64,000 bases of DNA from Actinopolymorpha alba DSM 45243 (GCF_000373925.1 NZ_KB892707.1:186001-250000); one strand, 5' to 3'. Positions 45,049 through 54,409 are shown, counted from the first letter of the stretch. The notes: a model not told the origin generated them from the letters alone. A program made the numbers and translations.

Positions 45049-45596
45049 GAGGCGACCGGGTGATGACGTTCGACACCTATGTCCAGGAACAACTCTTCGA
45101 GCGCCGGATCGTCCTCGCGCAAGGGTTCCTTGACGACGAGCTGGCGACGAAGATGTCCGCGCAGTTGCTGACCCTGGAAGCCCTTGCGGACAAACCGATC
45201 CGGCTTCACCTGGCGAGTCCCGGCGGCCAGCTTGGCACCGCCCTCGGCTTGGTCGACACCCTGGGTGTGCTTCAGGTCGAACTCACCGCGGTCGCGGTGG
45301 GGGAGGTGTCGGGCGCGTCGATCGGGGTGCTCGCGGCCGCACCGCGACGTCTCGCCTATCCGCATGCGAGGTTCCAGCTCACCGAGCCCAAGGCGGCCGA
45401 GATCAAGGGGACGGCGGGCGAGGTCGACACCTATGCCCGCGAACACCTACGGCTGCGGGAGGCGTTCATCGAACTCCTTGCCGACACCACCGGGCGCCAG
45501 GCCGGCGCGCTGGACGAGGACCTTCGCCGCGGCAGGTTCCTGACCGCGCAGGAAGCAGTGGGGTATGGCCTGGTCCAGGAACTCGCAACGGCCTAA
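45045..45596 (+). CDS. ClpP-like protein lacking His and Asp of the triad
   Basis: 183 residues, ClpP/crotonase fold: LHLASPGG near 55–61, VGEVSGASIGVLAAA, and the C-terminal FLTAQEAVGYGLVQEL that matches the ClpP handle. The nucleophile Ser92 is in place (GAS), but the catalytic His position reads QLTEP (Thr113) where ClpP has M/I-H-QP, and the Asp position is Gly163 (RRGRFLTA versus ERDRFLSA). It is therefore probably not a working peptidase; binding, scaffolding or regulation is more likely. Start ATG 45045 has AGGAGG at 45034–45039. Encoded with an XRE regulator. Confidence 0.9.
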   Translation: MRGDRVMTFDTYVQEQLFERRIVLAQGFLDDELATKMSAQLLTLEALADKPIRLHLASPGGQLGTALGLVDTLGVLQVELTAVAVGEVSGASIGVLAAAPRRLAYPHARFQLTEPKAAEIKGTAGEVDTYAREHLRLREAFIELLADTTGRQAGALDEDLRRGRFLTAQEAVGYGLVQELATA

Positions 45597-45664
45597 GAGG
45601 TCGCCGCATCGTTGGTGCCTCCTCGTGATGGTGGTCGCGTGTGGGCAACCGCGGAGTCCCGGCG

Positions 45665-46300
45665 TCATGACCCCACGTTGTCGAGTCCCCGCTCGAGGGT
45701 CGCGAACGCGGCGTCACTGGCCTTGCGGAGATCGCGGGCGAGTCCAACAACGTTGTCGTCGGCCAGGACCCGGCGCCGTGCGTAGTCCATCAGGGCCTGC
45801 TGAACCCCCGTCAGGGCGTTCGCGACCGCATGGGCCGACACCTCGTCGGCCGGAGTCGGGTCTGCGGCCATCAGGAGGTCGGCGAGCGCTCCGGCCGTAC
45901 GGGAAAAGATCAGGCGTTCGCGTGCCTGGAGTGCCGGGCTCCCGGCGATGACCCGGTTGAGTGTCCGGATCCGCTCGAGCGCGTCCGAATCTCCCGCGGC
46001 GACCCGTGACAGCAGACCTTCCGAAGAGTTCAGGTAACGGCGGTAGGCGACCAGCACCGATTCACCGGCGTCCCGCCCGGCCACGGCTTCGACCAGCTGG
46101 GTCGTGCGTTTCTCCAGCCGGCCGTAGAACAGCTCCTCCTTGCTGGGGAAGTAGTTGAACACCGTCGCCAGGGCGACCTCTGCCTCCCGCGCCACCTCGG
46201 CGACCGTCACCTGGTCGAAGCCGCGCTCGGCGAACAGTCGCCACGCCGTCTCGCAGATCCGCTCCCGCGTCTGCTGCTTCTTGAGTTCGCGGAGTCCCAC
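45665..46300 (-). CDS. TetR-family repressor
   Basis: 211 residues. N-terminal HTH (about 8–55): KKQQTRERICETAWRLFAERGFDQVTVAEVAREAEVALATVFNYFPSKEELF; the rest is a helical ligand/dimer domain (ARELALRARERLIFSRTAGALADLL-like). GTG 46300 is chosen (GLRELKKQQTRERI matches homologue N-termini and GGGAAGG precedes it) rather than 46345. A near-perfect inverted repeat at 46337–46373 lies between it and the rhodanese-like gene, so it probably represses itself and that gene. Confidence 0.93.
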   Translation of the reverse strand: MGLRELKKQQTRERICETAWRLFAERGFDQVTVAEVAREAEVALATVFNYFPSKEELFYGRLEKRTTQLVEAVAGRDAGESVLVAYRRYLNSSEGLLSRVAAGDSDALERIRTLNRVIAGSPALQARERLIFSRTAGALADLLMAADPTPADEVSAHAVANALTGVQQALMDYARRRVLADDNVVGLARDLRKASDAAFATLERGLDNVGS

Positions 46301-46336
46301 TGGAACCTTCCCGAATGAGCTTCCCAAAGATTGGGC

Positions 46337-46373
46337 TTGCACCAAACTTAGAGCAACACTAAATTTGGTGCAA
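46337..46373. promoter_or_regulatory. TetR operator palindrome
   Basis: Perfect 10-base arms TTGCACCAAA and TTTGGTGCAA around 17 bases containing a second weaker repeat (CTTAG…CTAAA). In the divergent promoter gap of the TetR and rhodanese-like genes. Confidence 0.7.
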
Positions 46374-46465
46374 CGTCAGCTTGGCGTCAGGGTGGCTCGA
46401 CGACATCAGAGTTCCGCGATCTCGTCCCAGCGCCACCACGGCCGAAGGGAAGAAGGGAATCTGTC

Positions 46466-46795
46466 GTGCCCAGAACGATGACCCGCAAGGAAGTCGAAGC
46501 CGAACTCGCCGCGGGCTCGGTGACCGTCGTCGACGCGCTGCCCCTGCCGGCGTACGAGCGCAGGCACCTGCCGGGCGCGCTGAACCTCACCGAAGAACAG
46601 GCCGAGCAGCATGCGGAGAGTGTCCTCCCCGATAAGGCGGCGGCGATCGTCGCCTATTCGACCGATTCGTCCTGCACCCGCGGACCCGGCCTCGCACAGG
46701 CGTTGGAGCGACTCGGCTACCGCGACGTACGCCTCTACGCGGACGGAATCGAGGACTGGGTCAGCGCCGGGCTGCCCGTGGACAAGACGGCATAA
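46466..46795 (+). CDS. Rhodanese-like protein with Ser at the usual Cys position
   Basis: 109 residues, single rhodanese domain: VTVVDALPLPAYERRHLPGALNLT, then AAIVAYSTDSSCTRGPGLAQALERLGYRDVRLYADGIEDW. The active-site Cys that normally follows a Tyr at this loop is Ser (AYSTDSSC); a Cys five residues later could replace it. Sulfur transfer is therefore uncertain; some rhodanese domains act as binding or arsenate/phosphatase-like modules. Start GTG 46466. Likely controlled by the divergent TetR; no second gene follows before the hairpin. Confidence 0.85.
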   Translation: MPRTMTRKEVEAELAAGSVTVVDALPLPAYERRHLPGALNLTEEQAEQHAESVLPDKAAAIVAYSTDSSCTRGPGLAQALERLGYRDVRLYADGIEDWVSAGLPVDKTA

Positions 46796-46824
46796 GCAGC
46801 CGTGCAACCGCTAGGCACGCGAAA

Positions 46825-46889
46825 CGCTCGAGAGGCCGCGACCTGTGGTCCGGAGCTGACTCCGTCCACAGGTCGCGGCCTCTCGAGCG
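46825..46889. terminator. Near-perfect 65-base hairpin between convergent genes
   Basis: Perfect 24-base arms (CGCTCGAGAGGCCGCGACCTGTGG and complement) around 17 bases that themselves form CGGAG/CTCCG. It lies between the stops of the rhodanese-like gene (46795) and the phosphoesterase gene (46910). No T-tract on either side, so it would act as a stem-only bidirectional terminator or an RNA end. Confidence 0.6.
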
Positions 46890-46909
46890 ATGAGGTCCCC
46901 GCGTTCGAT

Positions 46910-49404
46910 CTAGTCGTCGAGGTCCTCGGCCTCAGAGTTCGGGATCGCCCCGAACAGATCGTGCTTGGGTGCCGGCATCTCTGAGTCGGCGCCCTTCACG
47001 CTCTTCCAGATCGCCTCGTTGAACACCTGCTCGTTGATCCGGTCCTCACCCTCGAGGTCCTGCTTTCCGGACTCCGCTGCCAGCGGCGCCGTCGTGGCGT
47101 TGACCTCATCGAGCGGGATCGTTGGCTTCAACGCCTCGTACGGCCCGGTGTTCTTGCGCCCAGAGAACGCCGGTCCCATCGGGTTGGCGAGCGCGTCGAA
47201 CTGCGTGAGCGGCGGCAGCCCCACGATCTGCCCGATCGTCCGCAGCATGGACGCCGTGCTGTAGAACGTGGAGTCGACCGCGCCGGTACGCGTGTACGGG
47301 CTGATCACCAGCGCGAGCGTGCGGTGCGCGTCGATGTGGTCCGGGCCGTTCTGCGAGTCGTCCTGGGTGACGAAGATCGCGGTCGACTCCCAGTACTTCG
47401 ACTTCGACACCGCCTCGACGAGCTGACCCAACGCCCAGTCGTTGTCGGCGACGTAGGCCCTCGGCGTCGGCCAACCCACGCGGGTGCCCGAGGTGTGGTC
47501 GGTGGGCAGCCGGACGAACTGGACCGTCGGCAGCTCACCATTCTTCTCGTACTCCCGGAACTCCCTCAGCCATTCGTCGATCCGGGGCGAGCCGCACTTG
47601 GTGCTCCTCGGCGTGAAGGTTCCAGCGCTGTCAGGGCAGGTCATGTCGTACGGCTTGAAGTCCGGGTCGGTGCTGGCCATCAGCTGCTTGTCGGTCGTGG
47701 TGGCCTTGCCGTTCGCGTCCGAGCCCACGTAGAAGCCGTAGTTGCGGAACGTCTTGCCCCTAGCGGCAAGCTGCTGCCAGATGTAGGCGTTGTCGGGGTC
47801 ACGGTTGGGCGCGACCGCGTCGTCGTCCTTCTCCGACGGGTAGTCGCCCTTGCGGCCGGAGTAGTTCGCCGGCCACTGCTGCTCGGCGTAGGGGTTGGAG
47901 TTGGCGGCGACGACCCAGTTCCAGCCCTGCGCGCTGACCTCGGCGTCGGCGTAGAAGTTGTCGAACGTCACGAACTCGCGGGACAGCTGCCGGGTGTTGG
48001 GAGCGGACTCGTCACCGAAGAGGTTGATCGACGGGTCACCCGCGCCCTTGCCGAGCGAGCCCAGCACCTGGTCGTAGGTGCGGTTCTCCTTCACGACGTA
48101 GATCACGTGCTTGATCGGCGTCTTGCCACCGGCCTGCGCGGGCAACACCGCGCCAGCGGCCTGTGCCTTGCTGTCGAAGCCGTTGTTGGCGACGACCTTC
48201 TTGGTGTAGGTGGCGAGTTGGGAGTTGGACGGAACGCTGATCGTGGACAGCGTGCCCTTCATCATCGAGCCGATGTACTTGTCGGGCGAGCCAGGCTTGT
48301 TCGGGTCCGGCTGGCCCGGCCCGTCGTTGCGGCCGGCGCCGAGCCCCTTGGCGTTCGTGACGTAGAGCTTGTCGCCCAGCGCGACGACGCTCGTGGGGTA
48401 CCACCCGGTCGGGACGAGTCCGCGGACGCGCCGCGAGGCGAGGTCCACCACGGCGATGTCGTTGTTACCGGCGTTGGCGACGTAGAGCTGGCGGCCATCC
48501 TCGGAGAGCGAGAGTCCGCTCGGCGCCGAACCCACCTGGGCATCCTTGTACGGCGCCAGGTTGATCGTGCGGACAACCTTGGCGGTCGCGACGTCGACGA
48601 CGCTCACGGAATCGCTGTCACCGTTGGCGACGTAGAGCAGGCGGCCCGCCTTGTCGAGCGCCGCCTTGTTGGGGTGGGTGCCGACCTTCACCGTGCCGGT
48701 CACCTCTGGCTCGGCCCCGGTGACGTCGACGACGCTGACGGTGTCGGCGCCCTGGTTGGTGACGTACGCCTTCCGGCCGTCCTTGGTCAGCGTGACGTCG
48801 TACGGGCGGTGACCGACCGAGATGGTGGCCTGCTGCTTGGTGGCCAGGTCGATCGCGGTCATGGCGTCACCGAGCTGGTCGGCGACGTAGAGCTTTCCGC
48901 CGTCGGCGGAGATCGCAAGGCCCGCCGGGAAGAGATTGACCGCCTGGCCGGCCGGGTTGGTCTTGGGCAGCTCGATCGGGGTGCCTTCGGTGAGCTTGCC
49001 GTCCGCGACCGTGTACGTGCGGATCTTGTTGCTGCCGCCCGCACTGGCGTACGCCTTGGTGCCGTCGGGGCTCCACACCACCCCGGCGTACAACGCCTCG
49101 GGGGAGGCGTACTCGATGGTCTGCAGCACCTGGGAGTTCGCCGTGTCCACCAGCTGCAGCGACTGCTTGCCCTGGCCGTTGTTGGTGACCAGCAGCTTCG
49201 AACGATCGGGGGACAGTGCCTGGTCAAGCGGCAGGATCCCCAACTGGGTCTGCGTTCCCACCGGTGTCACCCGGGCGCCCCATGGGTCACCGACGTTCCG
49301 TCGTCCTGGGGACCCGCCCGCAGCACACCTGCGACAGCGACCGTCGTCCCGATCAGGGCTATTCCGGCTGCGATTGCTACGACGCCTGCACGTTTCACGC
49401 GCAT
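46910..49404 (-). CDS. Secreted YncE-type beta-propeller/phosphoesterase fusion (frameshifted near the signal peptide)
   Basis: About 830 residues in two reading frames. The first (ATG 49404) encodes a signal peptide, RAGVVAIAAGIALIGTTVAVAG, and GPQDDGTSVTHG, then stops at 49267. The second frame picks up as VTPVGTQTQLGILPLDQALSPDRSK and continues 786 residues. It contains a seven-bladed YVTN-type propeller (LYVAN and VYVTN-type strands) and a C-terminal phosphoesterase domain with HVIYVVKENRTYDQVLG (nucleophile Thr region) and DDSQNGPDHIDAHRT. A one-base deletion in the GGGGCGCCCGGG run at about 49268–49283 would explain the break. It could be a sequencing error, phase variation or a real inactivation of export. 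Downstream is the 65-base hairpin. Confidence 0.9.
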
Positions 49405-49726
49405 CGCGTTACACCCTCCCGCCACGCCCCGCGGCCGATCGGCCCGCGACAAGGAACGTGGCCACTCGAGCCGGAGTCAGTGGCGTTCGGGCGGGGCGCC
49501 CCCGCCTCTGGGCGGACCGGAGCTACCCGGACGTCGCTGTCCCGGTGCGTCCCGGCCACACCTGTCCCGAGGAATGCCCACCCCCAACGCAGTTGGGGGT
49601 TAGAACCAGCACGGTTCTGATCCGGCCTCTGGAACCTAGGAAGCCGGGGCGAATCCGGAGGGGCGTCGACGTGGCGGAACCAGGGAGATCGGGTAACGCG
49701 GTGATGATCGTTAGGTCATGCCAAGG
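49405..49726. other. Intergenic gap with element C
   Basis: About 320 bases between the phosphoesterase signal-peptide start and the end of the ECF S-component gene. Apart from element C copy 2 at 49582 I see no gene, RNA or clear promoter. Confidence 0.4.
49582..49613 (+). repeat. Element C copy 2
   Basis: CCCCAACGCAGTTGGGGG hairpin followed by TTAGAACCAGCACGG; same layout as the copy at 31701. Confidence 0.6.
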
Positions 49727-50560
49727 TCAAGGACGCTCGGGGGCCCGAAAGCCGGCCGGCGCCTCGAACGCCGCCCGCCGGGCAGCCCGGCGCAACGCGG
49801 CCAGGACCGGACGGCCGGCGAGGAGGACGAGCGTGGTGTTGACCACCGCCCGCACACAGTCCCAGCCGAACGATGTCGCGACATAGAACGCCGCGTAGTG
49901 CCCGAGGTTGTTCATTGCCGGATCGCCTGGTGCGTACGCCAGTCCTGGTGGCAGTGATGACGAGAACGGCCAGAACGACAGGTTGAGGAGGGCGCCGAAG
50001 GCGAAGCTCGCGCCACCGGCGTACACCGCGAGCAGCCAGCGTTCCTTCCGTCCGCCAGCACGGGGGAGGACGCCGGCGAGCAGCCCCACCCAGGCGAGTC
50101 CGACCATCTGGAACGGCATCCAGGGACCGACGCCACCGGTGACCAGGGCGCTGGCGAAGATCACGATCGCGCCGAGGGCGAAGCCGAAGCCCGCGCCGAA
50201 GACCCGGCCGGCCAGCACGAGCAGGAACAACGTGGGCTCGAAGCCGGCCGTCCCCGGACTCAACGCTCGCAGCGCGGCGCCCGTGGCCGCGAGCACGCCG
50301 AGCATCGCGACCGCCTTCGCGTCCATCCCTCCTTCGCTGAGTTCGGCGAGGACGATGCCGACGACGAGGGGAAGCAGGACAACGAACAGGTACGGCGCGT
50401 CGGAGGAGTGTCCGCCGAGCGCACTGTCCGGGTCGGTGAGGAACGGCCAGCCGAATCCCACCACGCCGACGAGCGAGGCGAGCACCAGCGCGGCGGTCGA
50501 GCGTGGGCGCAGGGCGAACGGCGACGAGGTCACGCTGTGTTGATTGATTCGTTCGCTCAT
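49727..50560 (-). CDS. ECF transporter substrate-binding (S) component
   Basis: 277 residues, about six hydrophobic segments (AALVLASLVGVVGFGWPF, YLFVVLLPLVVGIVLAEL, AVAMLGVLAATGAALRAL, TLFLLVLAGRVFGAGFGFALGAIVIFASALVTG, MVGLAWVGLLAGVL, LLAVYAGGASFAFGALLNLSFWPF). GRVFGAGFGFALG is the type of small-residue helix motif that packs on EcfT. Encoded with the T and A components, four bases overlapping the ATPase stop (ATGA). With a cobalamin riboswitch at the operon head the likely substrate is B12 or a precursor. Confidence 0.82.
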   Translation of the reverse strand: MSERINQHSVTSSPFALRPRSTAALVLASLVGVVGFGWPFLTDPDSALGGHSSDAPYLFVVLLPLVVGIVLAELSEGGMDAKAVAMLGVLAATGAALRALSPGTAGFEPTLFLLVLAGRVFGAGFGFALGAIVIFASALVTGGVGPWMPFQMVGLAWVGLLAGVLPRAGGRKERWLLAVYAGGASFAFGALLNLSFWPFSSSLPPGLAYAPGDPAMNNLGHYAAFYVATSFGWDCVRAVVNTTLVLLAGRPVLAALRRAARRAAFEAPAGFRAPERP

Positions 50561-52287
50561 CAGGCTGAGCCCAGGGCGGCCGCGACCTGGGAGACGGTGA
50601 GCCAGGGAAGCGGCCGGAGGATCTTCGCGACCTGGGGTGCGAACGTCGGTGAGCTGCCCACCACGGAGGCCACCGGCCCGTCGGCCACGAGGTCGCCGTC
50701 GGCCAGGACCACCACCCGCGTCGCCACCTCGGCCACGAGTTCGACGTCATGGGTCGCGAAGATCACGGCATGACGCCCGCCGGACACGCCGTTCCCGCGG
50801 TCGCGCCGGGCGTCCTGCGTGCCGTCGCTGGCACCGTCGCCGTTGGCGAGTGCGCGCACGATGTCGGCGAGTCTTGCCTTCGCGCCGTAGTCCAGCCCGC
50901 GGGTGGGTTCGTCGAGCAGCAGCAGCGGCGGCTGCGCGGTCAGGATGACGGCGAGCGCGAGGCAGAGCCGCTGGCCTTCGGAAAGGTCACGTGGATGCCG
51001 GTTGGCGGGTATGCCGGGAGCGAGCCTGGCCAGGATGCGCGCGCACCGGCCGGGCTCGGCCGCGAAGTCCCGGTCGGCCTGCCGGCACTCCTCACCGACG
51101 GAGGAGGCGTAAAGCAGGTCACCCGGCTCCTGGGGTACCAACCCCGCGGCCCGCGCGATGGCCGCTGGCTTCGCCGACGCCGGATCCACGGTGCCGACGC
51201 GTACGCCGCCCGCCGCTGGCCGGACCAGCCCAACGAGGGCGTTCAGTAGCGAGGATTTGCCGGCGCCGTTGCGGCCCATCAGGGCGACGACCTCGCCGGG
51301 TGCGACCTCGAGGTCGAGGTCGCGAAGCGCCGGGGGCTGGGCCGTCCGCCGCCCGCCGTACCTCACCACCAGCCCGCGCACCGCGGCGATGGGCGTGGTC
51401 GCAGCAGGCCGGTCCCGCGGTAGGCCTGACGTGGTGTCAACCTGGTCTTGCGGCCCTTCAGGTGACGGCAGGCCGGCGAGGCGGTCGCGGAGCGGTCCGG
51501 CCAGCCGGCGGGCGTCCCGGACGCTCAACGGCGGTGGGTGCCAGCCGGCAAGGCGCGCGAGTTCGACCACCGGCGGTGCCACCGCGGAGCTGGCCAGGAT
51601 CTCGGCGGGGTCGCCGACCTCCAGAGCCTGCCCGCCGCCGGGGACCAGCACCACCTGGTCGGCGTACTGCACCACGCGTTCCAGCCGGTGCTCGGCGAGG
51701 ACGACGGTGACGCCGAGGTCATGGACGAGGCGCTGCAGCGCGGCGAGCACGTCCTCGGCGGCCTGCGGATCCAGCGCCGACGTCGGCTCGTCGAGGACGA
51801 GGACCCGCGGATGCGTCGTGAGGACCGCCCCGATCGCGACCCGCTGCTGCTGACCGCCGGAGAGACTCGCGATCGGGCGGGCCCGGACGTCGGACAGTCC
51901 GAGCAGGTCGAGCGTCTCCTCGACCCGGGTCCGCATCACGTCAGGTGGAAGCCCGAGTGACTCCATGCCGTACGCCAACTCGTCCTCGACCGTGTCGGTG
52001 ACGAAGTTCGCGAGCGGGTTCTGCCCGACGACGCCGACGACGTCAGCCAGATCCCGGGGGCGATGCGTGCGGGTGTCCCGGCCGTCGACGAGGACCCGAC
52101 CGCTGAGGGTCCCGCCGGTGAAGTGGGGGACGAGTCCGTTGATCGCCCTGAGCAGGGTGGTCTTGCCGCTGCCGGTCTGGCCGACGACGAGGCAGAGTTC
52201 GCCTTCGGCGACGGTGAACGTCACGTCCTTGAGGATGGGTGCCGGGGCTTCGGAATAGCGGACCGACACCGACTCGAAGCGGATCAC
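50560..52287 (-). CDS. ECF transporter duplicated ATPase (two ABC domains)
   Basis: 575 residues, two ATP-binding cassettes in one chain. First: Walker A VVGQTGSGKTTLL, signature SLSGGQQQRVAIG, Walker B VLVLDEPTSALDP. Second: Walker A LMGRNGAGKSSLL, signature DLSEGQRLCLALA, Walker B LLLLDEPTRGLDY; each has a switch His (LAEHR, FATHD). They power substrate uptake through EcfT. GTG 52287 overlaps the EcfT stop by four bases (GTGA) and has GGGAGG upstream; the longer open frame upstream lies in the EcfT gene. Confidence 0.95.
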   Translation of the reverse strand: MIRFESVSVRYSEAPAPILKDVTFTVAEGELCLVVGQTGSGKTTLLRAINGLVPHFTGGTLSGRVLVDGRDTRTHRPRDLADVVGVVGQNPLANFVTDTVEDELAYGMESLGLPPDVMRTRVEETLDLLGLSDVRARPIASLSGGQQQRVAIGAVLTTHPRVLVLDEPTSALDPQAAEDVLAALQRLVHDLGVTVVLAEHRLERVVQYADQVVLVPGGGQALEVGDPAEILASSAVAPPVVELARLAGWHPPPLSVRDARRLAGPLRDRLAGLPSPEGPQDQVDTTSGLPRDRPAATTPIAAVRGLVVRYGGRRTAQPPALRDLDLEVAPGEVVALMGRNGAGKSSLLNALVGLVRPAAGGVRVGTVDPASAKPAAIARAAGLVPQEPGDLLYASSVGEECRQADRDFAAEPGRCARILARLAPGIPANRHPRDLSEGQRLCLALAVILTAQPPLLLLDEPTRGLDYGAKARLADIVRALANGDGASDGTQDARRDRGNGVSGGRHAVIFATHDVELVAEVATRVVVLADGDLVADGPVASVVGSSPTFAPQVAKILRPLPWLTVSQVAAALGSA

Positions 52288-53477
52288 CGCGACACCTCCC
52301 GGGGACGATCCACGTCTGCGGCCGGCGTACCGTCGCGCTCCGATCCGGCGGCGACCCGAGCAGGCGCGGCCTCGCTGTCGCCGGCACCTACCCGGGGCGG
52401 AGGTGGCGCCAACCAGGCGGGCAGGAGGGCGACCAGCGTTCCGAGCGCGGGTACGACCGGCAGATCCGGCATCGTGAGCGGCATCGCGGGCACGGTCAGG
52501 CCCTCGACACCCTGCGCCGCCGACCACACGTACGTCGCGGCCACGGCGCACCCGCTCACCGCGACCAGCCACTCGGGCAACGCCCACGGATCGGGGCGGT
52601 ACTTCGTACGCAGGGTACGCCGCCCGCCCACGACCAGCCCGAGACCGGCGAGCAGGGAGCCGGCCGCGAGCATGGGCAGCCCGAACACCGGCGGGGAGCC
52701 CGCGTCGAGCAGGCCGTAGACGCCGACACAGATGCCGAGCAGGCCGGTGAGCACGAGCGCGCCGGTGACGAATCGGGTGGCCGCCGGCAGCGTGCCCACG
52801 CGGCCGTAACCACGGGAGTCCATCGCGGCCGCCAGAGCGAGGGACCGCTCCAGGGCTCCCTCGAGGACGGGCACCGCGGTCGCCCTGACCGAACGCAGCC
52901 CACGGTCCGGCTGCCCCCGCAACCGCCGGGCGGCGCGGGCGCGCGCGGCGTCGGTGACGAGCTGGGGTGCGAACGTCATCGCGACCACGACCGCGACGCC
53001 GAGTTCGTAGAGCGCGCCCGGCATGGTCGCGAGCAGCCGTTTGGGGTTGGCCAGCGCGTTCGCGGCGCCGACACACCCGAGTACGGCCGCGAGCCGGAGT
53101 CCGTCGTAGAGCGCGGCCAGGAGTGCCTCGGCCGTGACGGAGCCGCCGATCCGGATGCCCTGCATCCATTCAGGAAGCGGTACCTCCGGCACGGTGAAGA
53201 GGACAGTGCGGCCGGTCACGGCGGCACCGAAAATGGCCTGGAACACGATGCGGATCAGGATGACTGCCAACCCGACCTTGACGAACGCCGCGTAGGACCG
53301 CGCCCAGGGTGCGGTCGTACGCCGGGCCGCGACGACGTACCCCGCGACCGCCAGCACCAGCAGGAGCAGTAGCGGGTTCGTCGTCCGGCTGGCCGCCGTC
53401 GCGAGCCCCACCGCCCACAGCCACCAGGCCCCCGGGTGCAGGTGGCGGGGGAGCGTGGGGCGGTGGGCGGCGCGCAT
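52284..53477 (-). CDS. ECF transporter transmembrane component EcfT
   Basis: About 397 residues. Membrane segments include LATAASRTTNPLLLLLVLAVAGYVVA, VKVGLAVILIRIVFQAIFG, LAAVLGCVGAANALA, YELGVAVVVAMTFAPQLV and three C-terminal helices. The coupling motifs are present as AARRLRGQ and AAMDSRGYG, which contact the ATPases. ATG 53477 is preceded by the stop of the secreted protein gene by eight bases. The C-terminal tail is Pro/Arg-rich and unlike other EcfT proteins, suggesting a species-specific extension. Confidence 0.93.
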   Translation of the reverse strand: MRAAHRPTLPRHLHPGAWWLWAVGLATAASRTTNPLLLLLVLAVAGYVVAARRTTAPWARSYAAFVKVGLAVILIRIVFQAIFGAAVTGRTVLFTVPEVPLPEWMQGIRIGGSVTAEALLAALYDGLRLAAVLGCVGAANALANPKRLLATMPGALYELGVAVVVAMTFAPQLVTDAARARAARRLRGQPDRGLRSVRATAVPVLEGALERSLALAAAMDSRGYGRVGTLPAATRFVTGALVLTGLLGICVGVYGLLDAGSPPVFGLPMLAAGSLLAGLGLVVGGRRTLRTKYRPDPWALPEWLVAVSGCAVAATYVWSAAQGVEGLTVPAMPLTMPDLPVVPALGTLVALLPAWLAPPPPRVGAGDSEAAPARVAAGSERDGTPAADVDRPREVSR

Positions 53478-53484
53478 GCGGTGG

Positions 53485-54261
53485 TCAGCCTGCCTGGTCG
53501 GCTGAACGCTGGCGGCGCAGCAGCAGGCCACCGACGACGAGCACGATCACGGCCACCGCTCCGGCGACTGGCCAGATGGGGAAGCCACTGGAGGAAGCCG
53601 GCTCGGGATTGGTGGACGCGGTGGTCGTGGTCGGGCTGGCGGAGGCGGAGGCGGTGGGTTTCGCGGGCTCCGGCAGCGCGAGGGCGACCGCCGGCTCCGG
53701 CGACGCGACCGCAGGCTCTTCCTTCACCGGGTCACCGCAGCCGGTCGTGGGGAAGGCGTCGATCCCGCAGATCAGGCTCTTCTGCTCCCGGACCTCGGCG
53801 ACCGCCGCGAGGACCTGGGCCGACGTCGCGTTGGTGTCGGTTACCGAGCAGGCGCCCCGTGGCGCGGGTGCGGTCTGCCCGTCGGGTCCCTCGGAAGCGA
53901 TGCCGTAGTCGATGACGAGGGCGACCCGCTTCTTGCCCGTCTCGGCCGGGGTCGAGCCGCAGATCTGCTCGAAGTCGCCCGCGGCCCGCGGCAACCGGGG
54001 CGGGGTCTTCTCACCCGACACCGCGAACCGCCAGCCCTCCACCGCGCCGTCCTTCGGCGTCACCGAGGCGGGGCCCTCCGTGGCCATCGCCCAGGCGTTG
54101 TCCTTCCACTGGAAGTAACCCCAGAAGCGGTACGCCGCTGCCTGTGCCGTACCCGCGCCGAGCGTGACGGTGAGAAGCCCGGCGAGCAGGGTCGTGGAAA
54201 GTGCGGCCAGGACCAGGCCGGCGATGCGACGCTGACGGGGCTTTCGGGCCGAGGGCCTCAT
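53485..54261 (-). CDS. Secreted/surface protein of the SCO2322 type, operon head
   Basis: 258 residues. Signal peptide (about 1–42, LVLAALSTTLLAGLLTVTLGAGTAQA), a compact domain (YRFWGYFQWKDNAWAMATEGPASVTPKDGAVEGWRFAVSG … RVALVIDYG … four Cys), a Pro/Thr/Ser linker and a C-terminal transmembrane helix with a basic tail (VAGAVAVIVLVVGGLLLRRQR), so it is anchored to the outside of the membrane. I recall homologues (SCO2322 family) sitting in the same place before ECF genes. It may capture the substrate for the transporter. ATG 54261 has GGAGG. A cobalamin riboswitch lies upstream. Confidence 0.88.
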   Translation of the reverse strand: MRPSARKPRQRRIAGLVLAALSTTLLAGLLTVTLGAGTAQAAAYRFWGYFQWKDNAWAMATEGPASVTPKDGAVEGWRFAVSGEKTPPRLPRAAGDFEQICGSTPAETGKKRVALVIDYGIASEGPDGQTAPAPRGACSVTDTNATSAQVLAAVAEVREQKSLICGIDAFPTTGCGDPVKEEPAVASPEPAVALALPEPAKPTASASASPTTTTASTNPEPASSSGFPIWPVAGAVAVIVLVVGGLLLRRQRSADQAG

Positions 54262-54409
54262 CGATGTCCTCCAGATGTTCGGTCACGGCCAGGGAACCGG
54301 GACCGGACACGAGAACGCCCCCGACCACGGGCGGCGTTGAACGCCTGGTGGACGAGGGCAGGGCTCGGGTGTCTGACCCGCGCTCCGCCCGCAGACCTCG
54401 ACGGGTGTT

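Noticed and set aside
53170-53424. Upstream extension of the ECF ATPase and nearby minus-strand frames
   Set aside because: They lie inside the EcfT gene in another frame and lack any motif.
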